A DNA stretch of 31,195 nucleotides from a virus: IMG/VR virus record IMGVR_UViG_3300033567_000010, positions 1-31,195 of that record. One strand, given 5' to 3'. The position numbers were made by a program, and so were the translations under genes. Numbering within the stretch: position 1 is the stretch's first letter; each line of letters opens with the position of its first letter. A model generated the notes under the pieces. It had not been told where the DNA came from. It ran no database searches and saw nothing but the letters and a program-made list of their open reading frames with translations. Below are positions 22,108-29,286 of this stretch, piece after piece.

Positions 22108-24081
22108 TCAGTCTTTTTTGTAAAACGCAGTCACGAACCCATCTGCCCGAAGTGGAAGTCCTGGAGCCCAGGGCACTGGTTGGCCCATAATCTCCGTAAC
22201 GGCATCTAGGTCTGCTGTTGCTGCCAATACTTCTAAAACTGCTTCATCATGCACATGCATAACGGTCTGATACCCAACGTTTGCTAGTCTTACTAGACTC
22301 TCGGCCAGACAGTCGCGTGCAATCGCTTGAGTAATGTTTTCCACCAATTTCCCGCCGTACGTCGGGACGATTTCCCACTTCTTTGTGTCCTGATTCACAC
22401 CGTGGTAGTGGAGTGCTTCTCGTCCACGGTCGTTTTGCAGAAGCCTAGGTTTGGCGTAGAACAACTTGCGACCGCTTGGCAACGTAATCGTCAGAAAGTC
22501 CTGTTGATTCCGGTACTCGCTTTCACGTGCCAGTATCAAACCTTTAATACCGACCGGCTGACCAGTACGCATGACATCAAGCGCTGCGTTTTCGAGGCTG
22601 TACCACAAGTCAACAATACGTTTGTTAGACCCACGCCAGCGACGGACGATTTCAGGTAATTCGTCTTCGGTTAGCCCCATGTTTAGGGCTCCCATTGCGA
22701 TGAGTGCACCCGCTGCGCCTTGATAACCAAGGGCTAATTCTGCAACCTTGCCCTTCTGCCGCAGGTCGTATTCCGGATTGCCTTTTTTGATAAGTTCCAA
22801 CGGCACCCCGAACATCTGCGAAGCCGAAGCCTCGTAAATCTTGCCGTGGGTCGCAAACACATCGAGCCTCCACTGCTCACCAGCCAACCAGGCAATCACA
22901 CGGGCTTCGATGGCTGAGAAGTCCGATACCACAAATAAGTGCCCTTCGCGTGGTACAAACGCAGTACGAATCAGTTGAGACAATGTGTCCGGGATGTTTC
23001 CGTACACCACCTTGAGTGCGTCCACTTTACGACCTTTCACACAGTCCCTCGCGTGAGACAGCGTTTCCAAATAGTTGCGCGGGAGGTTTTGCACCTGCAC
23101 GAGTCGTCCCGCCCAGCGGCCTGTGCGATTGGCACCGTAGAACTGCAACAGACCTCTGACACGGCCGTCCGAGCAAACTGCTTCACGCATCGCTGTGTAT
23201 TTCTTGACGGATGTCTTACTGAGCTCTTGGCGAATCTCTAGCATCCGTTTTGCCGCGCCTTCGTCAGCGACCTTCACCATCTCAGCAACAGTCGCCTTAC
23301 GCAGATCCGTGATTTCCTCGCCTGTCTCTTTCTCAAGCCACTTAGTTAACTGCTGCACGCTTTTAGGGTTTTGTAGTCCCGATATCGCTACGGCCTCTGT
23401 CATCAGCTCAGCTGTTGTCACTTCGCTACAGTGAATTGCCCCCTCAATCAGGTCCAAGTCCACCGCAACACCGCAAGCGTTAATCTGTTGATCCAGTTCC
23501 CAGAGTCGCTGTTCTTGCTCAGGCACCGGGAATGAGGCTATACGTCGTTCGACTTCCATCTCCGTGACCACGTCTTGCTTGCAATAGTCCTTAAACAGCT
23601 GCCACTTCTCCGGCTCGTGGTGCGGCAATGTTCGTGTGCGATGTCCATTCTTCGCTGTCGGTTTGCAAGGCATGCAGAACGTCCGAATAAGCGACATCCC
23701 TATACCCATCTTCCGTTTGTCCTCGGGGAGCCCGAGAGCGACCGCAGTCGCCCCCAAGCCAGCCGTATAGCCGCAGTACAATCCGTGCATCATCGTGCAA
23801 CGCCACTGTTCGAGCGGCGAGTTATAAAACTTGTTCAGGCAGTACCACTCAAACGGCGCGTTGTACGCTCTTTTGATGGGATTCGGGTCGCTCATTGCAT
23901 CAATCACATCTTGTGGAATCTTTTTACCCTGCGCCAGGTCGACGATTTGCACCGGCTCCCCATCAAACGAGTAGGCGAACAAAAGGATCTCGAAGTCTGG
24001 ACTCTGAACGTACTTGTGCATACCGCTCTTTTTGATATCGACACTAGAAAACGTCTCGATGTCGACGGATAGGTGTCTCAT
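22108..24081 (-). CDS. Phage DNA polymerase, family A (with 3'-5' exonuclease domain)
   Basis: A 657-residue replicative polymerase of the type common in Firmicute siphophages. The exonuclease domain starts at once: LSVDIETFSS with D7 and E9, then NAPFEWYCLNKF and DYCKQDVVTEMEVERR (exo III region). The polymerase domain has FYGANRTGRWAGRLVQVQNL, motif A SDFSAIEARVIAWLAGE, motif B RQKGKVAELALGYQGAAGA and motif C MHVHDEAV (D612, E613). All catalytic residues appear to be present. It overlaps the ssDNA-binding protein gene by 4 bases. Confidence 0.95.
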   Translation of the reverse strand: MRHLSVDIETFSSVDIKKSGMHKYVQSPDFEILLFAYSFDGEPVQIVDLAQGKKIPQDVIDAMSDPNPIKRAYNAPFEWYCLNKFYNSPLEQWRCTMMHGLYCGYTAGLGATAVALGLPEDKRKMGIGMSLIRTFCMPCKPTAKNGHRTRTLPHHEPEKWQLFKDYCKQDVVTEMEVERRIASFPVPEQEQRLWELDQQINACGVAVDLDLIEGAIHCSEVTTAELMTEAVAISGLQNPKSVQQLTKWLEKETGEEITDLRKATVAEMVKVADEGAAKRMLEIRQELSKTSVKKYTAMREAVCSDGRVRGLLQFYGANRTGRWAGRLVQVQNLPRNYLETLSHARDCVKGRKVDALKVVYGNIPDTLSQLIRTAFVPREGHLFVVSDFSAIEARVIAWLAGEQWRLDVFATHGKIYEASASQMFGVPLELIKKGNPEYDLRQKGKVAELALGYQGAAGALIAMGALNMGLTEDELPEIVRRWRGSNKRIVDLWYSLENAALDVMRTGQPVGIKGLILARESEYRNQQDFLTITLPSGRKLFYAKPRLLQNDRGREALHYHGVNQDTKKWEIVPTYGGKLVENITQAIARDCLAESLVRLANVGYQTVMHVHDEAVLEVLAATADLDAVTEIMGQPVPWAPGLPLRADGFVTAFYKKD

Positions 24082-24881
24082 ACCCCTAAAACGCCGCCGA
24101 GCGGTTGCCCTGTGATCGGGTCACGCGCAATTTGCGGTTGCGTTTGAGGCTGCGCGTAAGTCGGTTGCTGTGGTGCATAGGACGGTTGAACGGGCGGGGC
24201 ATATATGGGCTGTTGCGGCTGACCGTACCCCTGTTGTGGTTGTTGTGCGTATTGCGGTTGTGCTACTTGCGGGTATGGTGGAGCTTGTCCATAAGCAGCA
24301 GGTTGTTGCGGTTGTTGGTATGCGGGCTGAGCTGGTGACTGCATTCCACCGAACGCTTGCTCCGCGCTGATTTGTCCACTCAGCGATTCACCGTCGCCCA
24401 ACTTCTGAACAGGTCCAAGTCCGCATCCTACGCCTCGATTCCCGCTATTAGAGAAAGGGAAAAAGTTAATTGATACACGGGCGTACATGCCAGAGTACAC
24501 GTCAGATTGATTGATGATTGGATTCATATTTGCGTCAACAATTGCTTGAATGGACTTGGACGATGCCGTGAACACCCAGTGACCTTTGCACTCAGGGCCG
24601 AATGGTTCTCCACTTTGACGAGCACCGTCACCGTCCCACAATGGCGTTTTCAGTTGAGGAGGTCTTGCACCATTCCAAATCGTTGAGACCCCTTTTTGTG
24701 CGGCAACCTGGATGGCCGCATCGATGCGTTGTTTTGTCGCGAGGTCAGATTTTGGCAAGAGAATAGTTGTGCTATATTTCGGTTCTTGTCCAGGTTTGTT
24801 CGCATAAGGTGTAAAGAGGTGCACGTAGCTCAATCTCACTTGCCCTGTCGTTACGTTTGTCGCTTCTACTTGATTAGCCAT
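24078..24881 (-). CDS. ssDNA-binding-type protein, DUF2815 (Enc34-like)
   Basis: A 267-residue protein. Residues 1-170 match DUF2815, now linked to the OB-fold ssDNA-binding protein of phage Enc34: TGQVRLSYVHLFTPYANKPG, YSTTILLPKSD, PFGPECKGHWVFTASS, VYSGMYARVSINFFPFSNSG, RGVGCGLGPVQKLGDGE. Residues 185-255 are a low-complexity P/Q/Y/A tail with repeated QQPQQ units. The tail may be a flexible arm like the SSB linker, but it lacks the acidic SSB tip. The start is ATG 24881 (GGAGGT, spacing 7). It probably coats DNA for the polymerase encoded next. Confidence 0.88.
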   Translation of the reverse strand: MANQVEATNVTTGQVRLSYVHLFTPYANKPGQEPKYSTTILLPKSDLATKQRIDAAIQVAAQKGVSTIWNGARPPQLKTPLWDGDGARQSGEPFGPECKGHWVFTASSKSIQAIVDANMNPIINQSDVYSGMYARVSINFFPFSNSGNRGVGCGLGPVQKLGDGESLSGQISAEQAFGGMQSPAQPAYQQPQQPAAYGQAPPYPQVAQPQYAQQPQQGYGQPQQPIYAPPVQPSYAPQQPTYAQPQTQPQIARDPITGQPLGGVLGV

Positions 24882-26085
24882 TTGTAGTACCTCCAATTTT
24901 GTCTTTGAACGCTTCTTCTGCGCTCATCGCAGTCTTAAACGCCTCGCGCTTGTCGCTTACGAGCGCCAATGTCGGTTTACCGGGTTTCGTTTCAACGTGT
25001 CCCGCATCTGCAAGTAACTGCTTATACACTGGTTTTGTCAGGACTTTTTCGACCGCCGCAGGTGTTAACGGTTTACGCTCGTAAAGCACCGCCTCCTCAA
25101 TCCCGCCAGCCAACAGGGCTGCAAACGCCGTGTCTTGGTTGACGTATTGCCTAGAACCTCGGCCCTCAACTGCTTTCCAACCGGGTATATCAGCACCGCT
25201 CAGACATTCCGCTAAGGCATAATCCTCAAGGTCGGACACCCACTTGGCCAAGTACTGCGCACGTTCAAGGATTTGGCCTACTTCCTGCCGTGATAGAATC
25301 GGAGGCTTCATCTGCCTGAAATCCTCAAGCCCCGTGTGCGTATCTGCTCTGGCACGGCACGTGTACCGTGCTCTGCAGAACCGGCAGTGTTCGCCTGGCA
25401 CAAACCCGCCCTCACCTGCAAATGCCTTTTGCGCTAATGGCTTGATGCTTTCGCCCCAGGCTAACAGCTCGTCCACCCCGAGACTTTCCTCGGATATAGA
25501 GTCGAGTCGCGGCTGGATAATTGCCATTCGAATCGTTTCAATCGGATACAGGAACGAATACTCCCGGTAAGCACCCAGTGCGTATAACCGCATTTGCGTG
25601 TTGCCTTCGGCAGAGACAGGGACGCCTTTGCCGTATTTCAGGTCGTTGATGTAGAGCGTGTTGCCTGCGATAATCACGCAGTCACCCGTCCCAAAACCTT
25701 CGGGGGCGTAGTGGCTGTAGTCGAGACGCTTTTCTATCGCTACGTAAGGTGGCGACGTGTGACTGTGCACTATCTGCGAAATGAAATCCAGATAGGCGTC
25801 GGTGTGCCTCGACATGCCGTTGTCCCAGGTCGGGTGTTCAGCCAGTTGTTCCTGTAGTTTTTTCAGCTTGCTGTTGAATGCCCGTGTACTCATCGGCTCG
25901 ATAAAAGCCTTACGTAATTTCAGTTCGGACATTTCGTGGGCCAACGTCCCCTCGGCCGCGAAGTCCGATCCCTTGTCTGGGAACTGCTCGGACAATCGCG
26001 CGCTAGGTGTACACGTTAACCATTGTTTGGACGACGAAGCGCTCAGAATTGCATGGGCTCTTTCAGCTACTGGCGCTTTAATCAT
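24874..26085 (-). CDS. DUF2800 RecB/Cas4-like nuclease
   Basis: A 403-residue PD-(D/E)XK nuclease of family DUF2800. N-terminal: LSASSSKQWLTCTPSARLSE and GTLAHEMSELKLR. Nuclease core: GTGDCVIIAGNTLYINDLKY, followed by QMRLYALGAY (the D and DxK equivalents and the QxxxY motif). A cysteine set, C near 236 and CRFCRARYTCRA, could hold an iron-sulphur cluster as in Cas4/AddB. The likely role is end processing with the neighbouring ssDNA-binding protein in recombination or replication. It overlaps both neighbours by a few bases. Confidence 0.88.
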   Translation of the reverse strand: MIKAPVAERAHAILSASSSKQWLTCTPSARLSEQFPDKGSDFAAEGTLAHEMSELKLRKAFIEPMSTRAFNSKLKKLQEQLAEHPTWDNGMSRHTDAYLDFISQIVHSHTSPPYVAIEKRLDYSHYAPEGFGTGDCVIIAGNTLYINDLKYGKGVPVSAEGNTQMRLYALGAYREYSFLYPIETIRMAIIQPRLDSISEESLGVDELLAWGESIKPLAQKAFAGEGGFVPGEHCRFCRARYTCRARADTHTGLEDFRQMKPPILSRQEVGQILERAQYLAKWVSDLEDYALAECLSGADIPGWKAVEGRGSRQYVNQDTAFAALLAGGIEEAVLYERKPLTPAAVEKVLTKPVYKQLLADAGHVETKPGKPTLALVSDKREAFKTAMSAEEAFKDKIGGTTNG

Positions 26086-26426
26086 CCCAATACCTCCAGT
26101 CGTTCACTTACCTTGGGTCTCGAACTTTCGCGAAGGATGAACTCTACGTCTATCACCTCACCGCACTCTAACGATTCGAAATGCTCCTCAATGTATCGGT
26201 GTGCAACACGCATGGTGCGATTAGACCACTCGTTTGCGTCGCTAGCCGACAAGCAATCGTTCAAGCGAGTAACCAAAAAAGAAGGGTTGAAAGAGTCATC
26301 CTGATAGCCAGCTCGCCTGAGAAGATAGGCTTCATGTCCGCTCCTGGCCACGAGAGCAGTCGCCATAACGGGTATAAAAGTACATGAGTCACGGATTTCA
26401 AACAGCTTGGTCATCATACCGTTCAT
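26082..26426 (-). CDS. Conserved phage protein of unknown function
   Basis: A 114-residue protein (MTKLFEIRDSCTFIPVMATA after a short lead; YLLRRAGYQDDSFN; ANEWSNRTMRVAHRYIEEHF; GEVIDVEFILRES). The pattern is well known to me from Firmicute phages, always just upstream of DUF2800, but no function has been assigned. GGGAGC lies 7 bases before the ATG at 26426. It overlaps the next gene by 4 bases, so it is part of the recombination/replication operon. Confidence 0.75.
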   Translation of the reverse strand: MNGMMTKLFEIRDSCTFIPVMATALVARSGHEAYLLRRAGYQDDSFNPSFLVTRLNDCLSASDANEWSNRTMRVAHRYIEEHFESLECGEVIDVEFILRESSRPKVSERLEVLG

Positions 26427-26914
26427 AACTGAGCTCCCATTGCTCGCAGTGCTGTGGCGAAGGTGCCATAGTGTTCTTTCGGGAGCTCCATAAGCCCCTC
26501 TACCCCGTAACTCGCAAGAAGTTGGGTCACATGGTCTCTGCGGCCTGCGTCAACGAGCTGTGTTGCTGCAACCGCTAACTGGTTAAAGTTGTACTGAGGC
26601 GCTACGGTCGGTACAGCCGTCAATGGAGGTTGTTGCATTGGAGCAAGTGGTTGTCCTCCTGGTGGCGCATATTGCGACTGTTGCATCTGCGGTACTTGAG
26701 GCGCAGGTTGATAAGGTGTCTGTTGTGCTGTAGTTGGAACATTTTGCGGATAGTTGGTCTGTATAAACTCTTGCTGTGCAGCTGCGCCAGTTGGTGACAA
26801 CGGTACTCCCGTTTGTTGAGCCACTGCCTGATGGAACTGTCCGCCGAATGCTTGCGCAACTGCCAACAGTGCTTGCGCCAAGTCAGGTGCTTTAACATGA
26901 ACTGTGATTTCCAT
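26423..26914 (-). CDS. P/Q-rich conserved phage protein
   Basis: A 163-residue protein in three parts: an N-terminal helix (KAPDLAQALLAVAQAFGGQF), a long P/Q/Y/A linker (residues 45-105), and a compact C-terminal helix pair: FNQLAVAATQLVDAGRRDHV, GVEGLMELPKEHYGTFATAL. The C-terminal motif is a recurring one in Firmicute phage early operons. The linker resembles that of the ssDNA-binding protein at 24078-24881. The function is not known. Confidence 0.75.
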   Translation of the reverse strand: MEITVHVKAPDLAQALLAVAQAFGGQFHQAVAQQTGVPLSPTGAAAQQEFIQTNYPQNVPTTAQQTPYQPAPQVPQMQQSQYAPPGGQPLAPMQQPPLTAVPTVAPQYNFNQLAVAATQLVDAGRRDHVTQLLASYGVEGLMELPKEHYGTFATALRAMGAQL

Positions 26915-26981
26915 ATGGATTACCCCCTGAGAATATTGATAGATAGAGTAGAAAGTGGTAACGTCAATGCATTACCCAAAC

Positions 26982-27140
26982 TTAAGCGTGTAAACGTGAA
27001 GCATCCGACTTGCTCCCCAGCGGTCTCGGGTGCTTCTGTGCTGTAAACTTTGAAGTCTCTTGCAAACGAAACTCGCGACAGGCCTTGCGAACTTCCCAAC
27101 CTTTCATCAAGCGACTGGCGTAAATCATCTGCTTGTCCAA
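26982..27140 (-). CDS. Small basic protein with TTG start (52 residues)
   Basis: A strong site AGGAGGTG lies 6 bases before a TTG at 27140. The frame reads MDKQMIYASRLMKGWEVRKA, then CREFRLQETSKFTAQKHPRP, ending LHA. The protein is basic (many K and R) with an amphipathic start, typical of small phage DNA-associated proteins. The competing 93-residue frame at 26920-27201 begins inside the upstream gene and has no site at its start. No family recognised. Confidence 0.5.
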   Translation of the reverse strand: MDKQMIYASRLMKGWEVRKACREFRLQETSKFTAQKHPRPLGSKSDASRLHA

Positions 27141-27181
27141 TGTACTCACCTCCTCTCAAGCGATTCTGGGGTGAAGAGAAA

Positions 27182-27463
27182 CTACTGGAACCATGTGCCA
27201 TATTTCAAAAACTCTCTGATATCGCCTGCCGACATCCTGTTCGTTTGCAAACCGTTAATATCGTCGAACGCGATGACGGCCATCACATTACTCGATTCCA
27301 CGTATGCCTTGTGCGTGACGTGCAGTCGCGATTTGTCCAAAAAAGGTCGAGTCTCAAAAATGCGGGTAGATAAAAGTTTCCACCCTTTCCACTCCGTCAA
27401 ATGTTGCTCAACGGCAGCGCGCAATTCCTCCGGGAAGTTCTCTGGAACAGAAATTTCAACCAC
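27182..27463 (-). CDS. Hypothetical early protein (93 residues)
   Basis: A 93-residue protein (VEISVPENFPEELRAAVEQH, FETRPFLDKSRLHVTHKAYV, NVMAVIAFDDINGLQTNRMS, IREFLKYGTWFQ). It is predicted to be a small alpha/beta protein without a membrane segment. The start is GTG at 27463 with GAGGTG upstream. It lies between the excisionase-like HTH gene and the replication operon. I do not recognise a family; the function is unknown. Confidence 0.65.
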   Translation of the reverse strand: MVEISVPENFPEELRAAVEQHLTEWKGWKLLSTRIFETRPFLDKSRLHVTHKAYVESSNVMAVIAFDDINGLQTNRMSAGDIREFLKYGTWFQ

Positions 27464-27473
27464 TTAAATCACC

Positions 27474-27791
27474 TCATGTTTTGATTTGACTCTCGATCCA
27501 GGTGTCGACATCCATTTGCCGGACGAAAATCTGGCCCCTTACTCGAAAGGAAGGTAGATCGCCATCACGGATGAGCCGGCGGATGGTTTGGTCGCTGACA
27601 TGCAAATAATTGGCAGTGTCAAGGACACTCATATGTCGAGCGAGCAACTCCTGCCGGATTATCGGCTCCAGCCTGTCCAACAGTCGTTGCTCCAATTCGG
27701 CAACGATTCCGGACCGCATATCTGCCATAGCTTCTTCAAAGAGAGACATGATATAAGTCACCGCCTCCATCCCATCGACTGCCTCGGGCAT
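27474..27791 (-). CDS. Excisionase-family helix-turn-helix protein
   Basis: A 105-residue protein: an N-terminal helical part (MEAVTYIMSLFEEAMADMRS, LEQRLLDRLEPIIRQELLAR) and a C-terminal HTH_17/excisionase-type domain (MSVLDTANYLHVSDQTIRRL, IRDGDLPSFRVRGQIFVRQM, DVDTWIES). The wing RVRGQIFVR and tail DVDTWI are standard for this family. It is the second gene of the leftward early operon, next after the Cro-like gene, and probably regulates early genes; a role in excision is possible. The start is ATG 27791 (GGGGG, spacing 7); a GTG at 27812 is also in frame. Confidence 0.8.
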   Translation of the reverse strand: MPEAVDGMEAVTYIMSLFEEAMADMRSGIVAELEQRLLDRLEPIIRQELLARHMSVLDTANYLHVSDQTIRRLIRDGDLPSFRVRGQIFVRQMDVDTWIESQIKT

Positions 27792-27849
27792 GATGGTGCC
27801 CCCATTGGGCACACTAACCGTGAGAATAATTAAAATACCGTTTGCAAAA

Positions 27850-27866
27850 AGTCACTATATGTGATT
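27850..27866. promoter_or_regulatory. Repressor operator between the Cro-like and excisionase-like genes
   Basis: AGTCACTATATGTGATT is a near-perfect 17-bp palindrome (ideal AGTCACTATATGTGACT). It is almost identical to the operator at 28076-28092. It overlaps the end of the Cro-like gene and precedes the 27474-27791 gene, so a second regulated start for the early operon probably lies here. Confidence 0.7.
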
Positions 27867-28057
27867 TAATGGGCGTAGAAAAGCTCTTCAACTGATCTAT
27901 TGTAAAACCGGGCGATTCTTATCTTCGTGTCGTCGCTACCTTTGCGCTTTTTAGTCTCTAACATCGCAAGCATACCGTGCGATATCCCGATTTGTTTTGC
28001 GGCATCAGTGATGGTTAAGCCGCGCTCTTTTCGAGACTGAACTAGAATCGCATTCAT
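27866..28057 (-). CDS. Cro/CI-family HTH regulator (Cro-like)
   Basis: A 63-residue HTH_3-type protein: MNAILVQSRKERGLTITDAA, KQIGISHGMLAMLETKKRKG, DDTKIRIARFYNRSVEELFY. The helix-turn-helix is AAKQIGISHGMLAMLE, with the closing motif VEELFY typical of Firmicute Xre regulators. Facing away from the repressor gene across the operator region, it is the first gene of the leftward lytic operon, the position of Cro. The start is ATG 28057 with GGGGGGTG at a spacing of 8; the longer frame to 28081 runs into an operator. Confidence 0.85.
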   Translation of the reverse strand: MNAILVQSRKERGLTITDAAKQIGISHGMLAMLETKKRKGSDDTKIRIARFYNRSVEELFYAH

Positions 28058-28075
28058 CGTGTTCACACCCCCCAT

Positions 28076-28124
28076 AGTCACTATATGCGACTTTGTGTCA
28101 CTACAATAGTCTCTATTTGTAACT
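28076..28124. promoter_or_regulatory. Cluster of three repressor operators between cro-like and repressor genes
   Basis: Three 17-bp sites match the ideal palindrome AGTCACTATATGTGACT: AGTCACTATATGCGACT (28076-28092), TGTCACTACAATAGTCT (28096-28112, weaker) and AGTCTCTATTTGTAACT (28108-28124, overlapping the second). The first two are 20 bp apart, about two DNA turns. Together they cover the -10 and spacer of the leftward promoter. A further copy is at 27850. Confidence 0.7.
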
Positions 28125-28131
28125 AAGTCAA
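28103..28131 (-). promoter_or_regulatory. Leftward early (PR-like) promoter
   Basis: On the minus strand TTGACT (28126-28131) and TATTGT (28103-28108) are exactly 17 bases apart. It points into the Cro-like gene. The operators 28096-28112 and 28108-28124 overlap it, as expected for repression of lytic genes. Confidence 0.7.
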
Positions 28132-28138
28132 TACCTTA

Positions 28139-28145
28139 TTCGACA
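28139..28145 (-). promoter_or_regulatory. Spo0A-box-like site beside the early promoter
   Basis: The minus strand reads ATGTCGAATAAG, a perfect TGTCGAA 0A box, 7 bases upstream of the -35 element of the leftward promoter and 25 bases before the repressor start. A 7-base match can be random; its position and the Spo0A-C-like gene in the same genome make it of interest. Confidence 0.35.
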
Positions 28146-28170
28146 TTTTTTGCACAGGGAGTGACTAAAC

Positions 28171-28836
28171 TTGCAGTCTATATTAGGAGAAAGAATCGCG
28201 GAACTAAGAAACAGAAGGGGTTTGACCCAAACGCAGCTAGCAGAAAAAATAGGGATGTCGCACAGCACAGTAGCGAGTTGGGAGAAAGGGAAGAGAGACC
28301 CAGGCACCTCTATGATCGCTAAACTAGCCGTGTTTTTTGGCGTGTCAACCGATTACTTGCTTGGCCGCGACAACAACACTAGGGACCTGGACACGGTGCG
28401 CGAGGCAATCACACTATACGGCCCCTCCGACATGGCACCAGTTGGAGAGTTAACCTACCTGCCGATTGTCGCGGAGATAAGTTGTGGCCTTCCGCTTTAT
28501 ACCGAAGATAACGTTGCGGGGTATTTTCCAGTTGACCAGACGATGGTCAACACCCAGAGTGGTCAGTATATTTGGCTCCGCGCGAAGGGCGACTCTATGA
28601 CGGGCGCAAATATCCATGACGGTTCCCTGGTCTTAATACGGGTCCAGCCAGAGGTTGAGGACGGCGACATCGCAGTAGTGTGCTTAGACGACGAAACGGC
28701 GACTCTAAAACGCGTTTACTCCCAAGACGACCTGCTGATGCTTTTGCCGGAGAACCCGGATATGCGTCCTATGTCGTACCCTAAGCAGCGCGTTCGGATC
28801 GTAGGGAAAGCGGTTCAGGCTCTCACGTATCTTTAA
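28171..28836 (+). CDS. CI/LexA-type phage repressor (HTH plus S24 autoprotease)
   Basis: A 221-residue repressor that keeps the lytic genes off. Residues 1-65 are an Xre HTH: LGERIAELRNRRGLTQTQLA, KIGMSHSTVASWEKGKRDPG, VFFGVSTDYLLGRD. Residues 95-221 are an S24 self-cleaving protease: the probable cleavage site is Cys105-Gly106 in AEISCGLP, catalytic Ser142 in AKGDSMTG and Lys180 in TATLKRVY. A Cys-Gly site is known from UmuD; many CI proteins have Ala-Gly. All the parts needed for RecA-triggered induction are present. The start is TTG 28171 with AGGGAG at a spacing of 9. Confidence 0.93.
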   Translation: MQSILGERIAELRNRRGLTQTQLAEKIGMSHSTVASWEKGKRDPGTSMIAKLAVFFGVSTDYLLGRDNNTRDLDTVREAITLYGPSDMAPVGELTYLPIVAEISCGLPLYTEDNVAGYFPVDQTMVNTQSGQYIWLRAKGDSMTGANIHDGSLVLIRVQPEVEDGDIAVVCLDDETATLKRVYSQDDLLMLLPENPDMRPMSYPKQRVRIVGKAVQALTYL

Positions 28837-28859
28837 CATTTTTGGTCACGCATGCAGGA

Positions 28860-28866
28860 TTCGACA
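28860..28866 (-). promoter_or_regulatory. Spo0A-box-like site upstream of the excisionase-integrase promoter
   Basis: The minus strand reads TTTGTCGAATCC, a perfect TGTCGAA core. It lies 13 bases before the -35 element of the candidate promoter at 28880-28908 and 24 bases after the repressor stop. It is the third such site next to a candidate promoter in this window. Confidence 0.35.
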
Positions 28867-28879
28867 AATTGCGCTCGAA

Positions 28880-28908
28880 TTGTTCTGGTCACTAGCCGTT
28901 ACTTTATA
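28880..28908 (+). promoter_or_regulatory. Candidate promoter for the excisionase-like/integrase genes
   Basis: TTGTTC (28880-28885) and TTTATA (28903-28908) are 17 bases apart on the plus strand, in the 150-base gap after the repressor gene. The -35 is imperfect. It would make a leader of about 70 nt that ends in a hairpin covering the next ribosome site. Confidence 0.45.
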
Positions 28909-28961
28909 GGCTGTTTGTGTCCATTAACAGTCCATTTGCGGCGCTAGGGGTGTATCTGTAA

Positions 28962-28979
28962 CCTTCCCGACAGGGAGGG
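28962..28979 (+). promoter_or_regulatory. Hairpin covering the ribosome site of the excisionase-like gene
   Basis: CCTTCCC, a GACA loop and GGGAGGG form a 7-bp stem with one wobble pair. The second arm is the ribosome site of the gene starting at 28987 (spacing 7). Folding would hide it, so translation may be low or conditional. Confidence 0.5.
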
Positions 28980-28986
28980 ATCAAGT

Positions 28987-29184
28987 ATGGACGAGTTGCT
29001 AGACTATGAGACAGCACGAAAGTTTTTGAATGTGGGCGACAAAGTTTTAAGGAGATTGCTGCATAACACTGATATCCCGGCTAGGAAACTAGGAAACCAG
29101 TGGAGGTTTTCGAAGGATGCACTCATTAAATGGGTTGCGGAAGGAAAAGGAAGAGACTATACATCTCCAGGTATCGAGGAATGA
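28987..29184 (+). CDS. Excisionase-like HTH protein (candidate Xis)
   Basis: A 65-residue protein of the HTH_17/excisionase family: LLDYETARKFLNVGDKVLRR, LLHNTDIPARKLGNQWRFSK, DALIKWVAEGKG. The pattern of first helix, second helix, IPARKLGNQWRF wing and ALIKW tail is complete. Its location upstream of the integrase, on the same strand, makes it the best candidate for the recombination directionality factor; the HTH protein at 27474 is the alternative. The hairpin over its ribosome site fits tight control of excision. The ATG follows GGGAGGG. Confidence 0.8.
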   Translation: MDELLDYETARKFLNVGDKVLRRLLHNTDIPARKLGNQWRFSKDALIKWVAEGKGRDYTSPGIEE

Positions 29185-29286
29185 CAAGGGGCCGGTCCCG
29201 CCGCCAAGCAGAAAACCGACCCCATCAACTGAGTCACGCCAATTATACATAGCTGGTGTGCTTGAGACAAGCGGGGGTAAGCCGAC

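Noticed and set aside
23575-24072. 165-codon plus-strand frame opposite the polymerase
   Set aside because: It lies wholly inside the conserved exonuclease coding region on the opposite strand and has no recognisable protein pattern.
26920-27201. 93-codon minus-strand frame upstream of the P/Q-rich gene
   Set aside because: Its ATG lies inside the upstream gene without a ribosome site. The strong AGGAGGTG in the region serves the TTG at 27140 in another frame.
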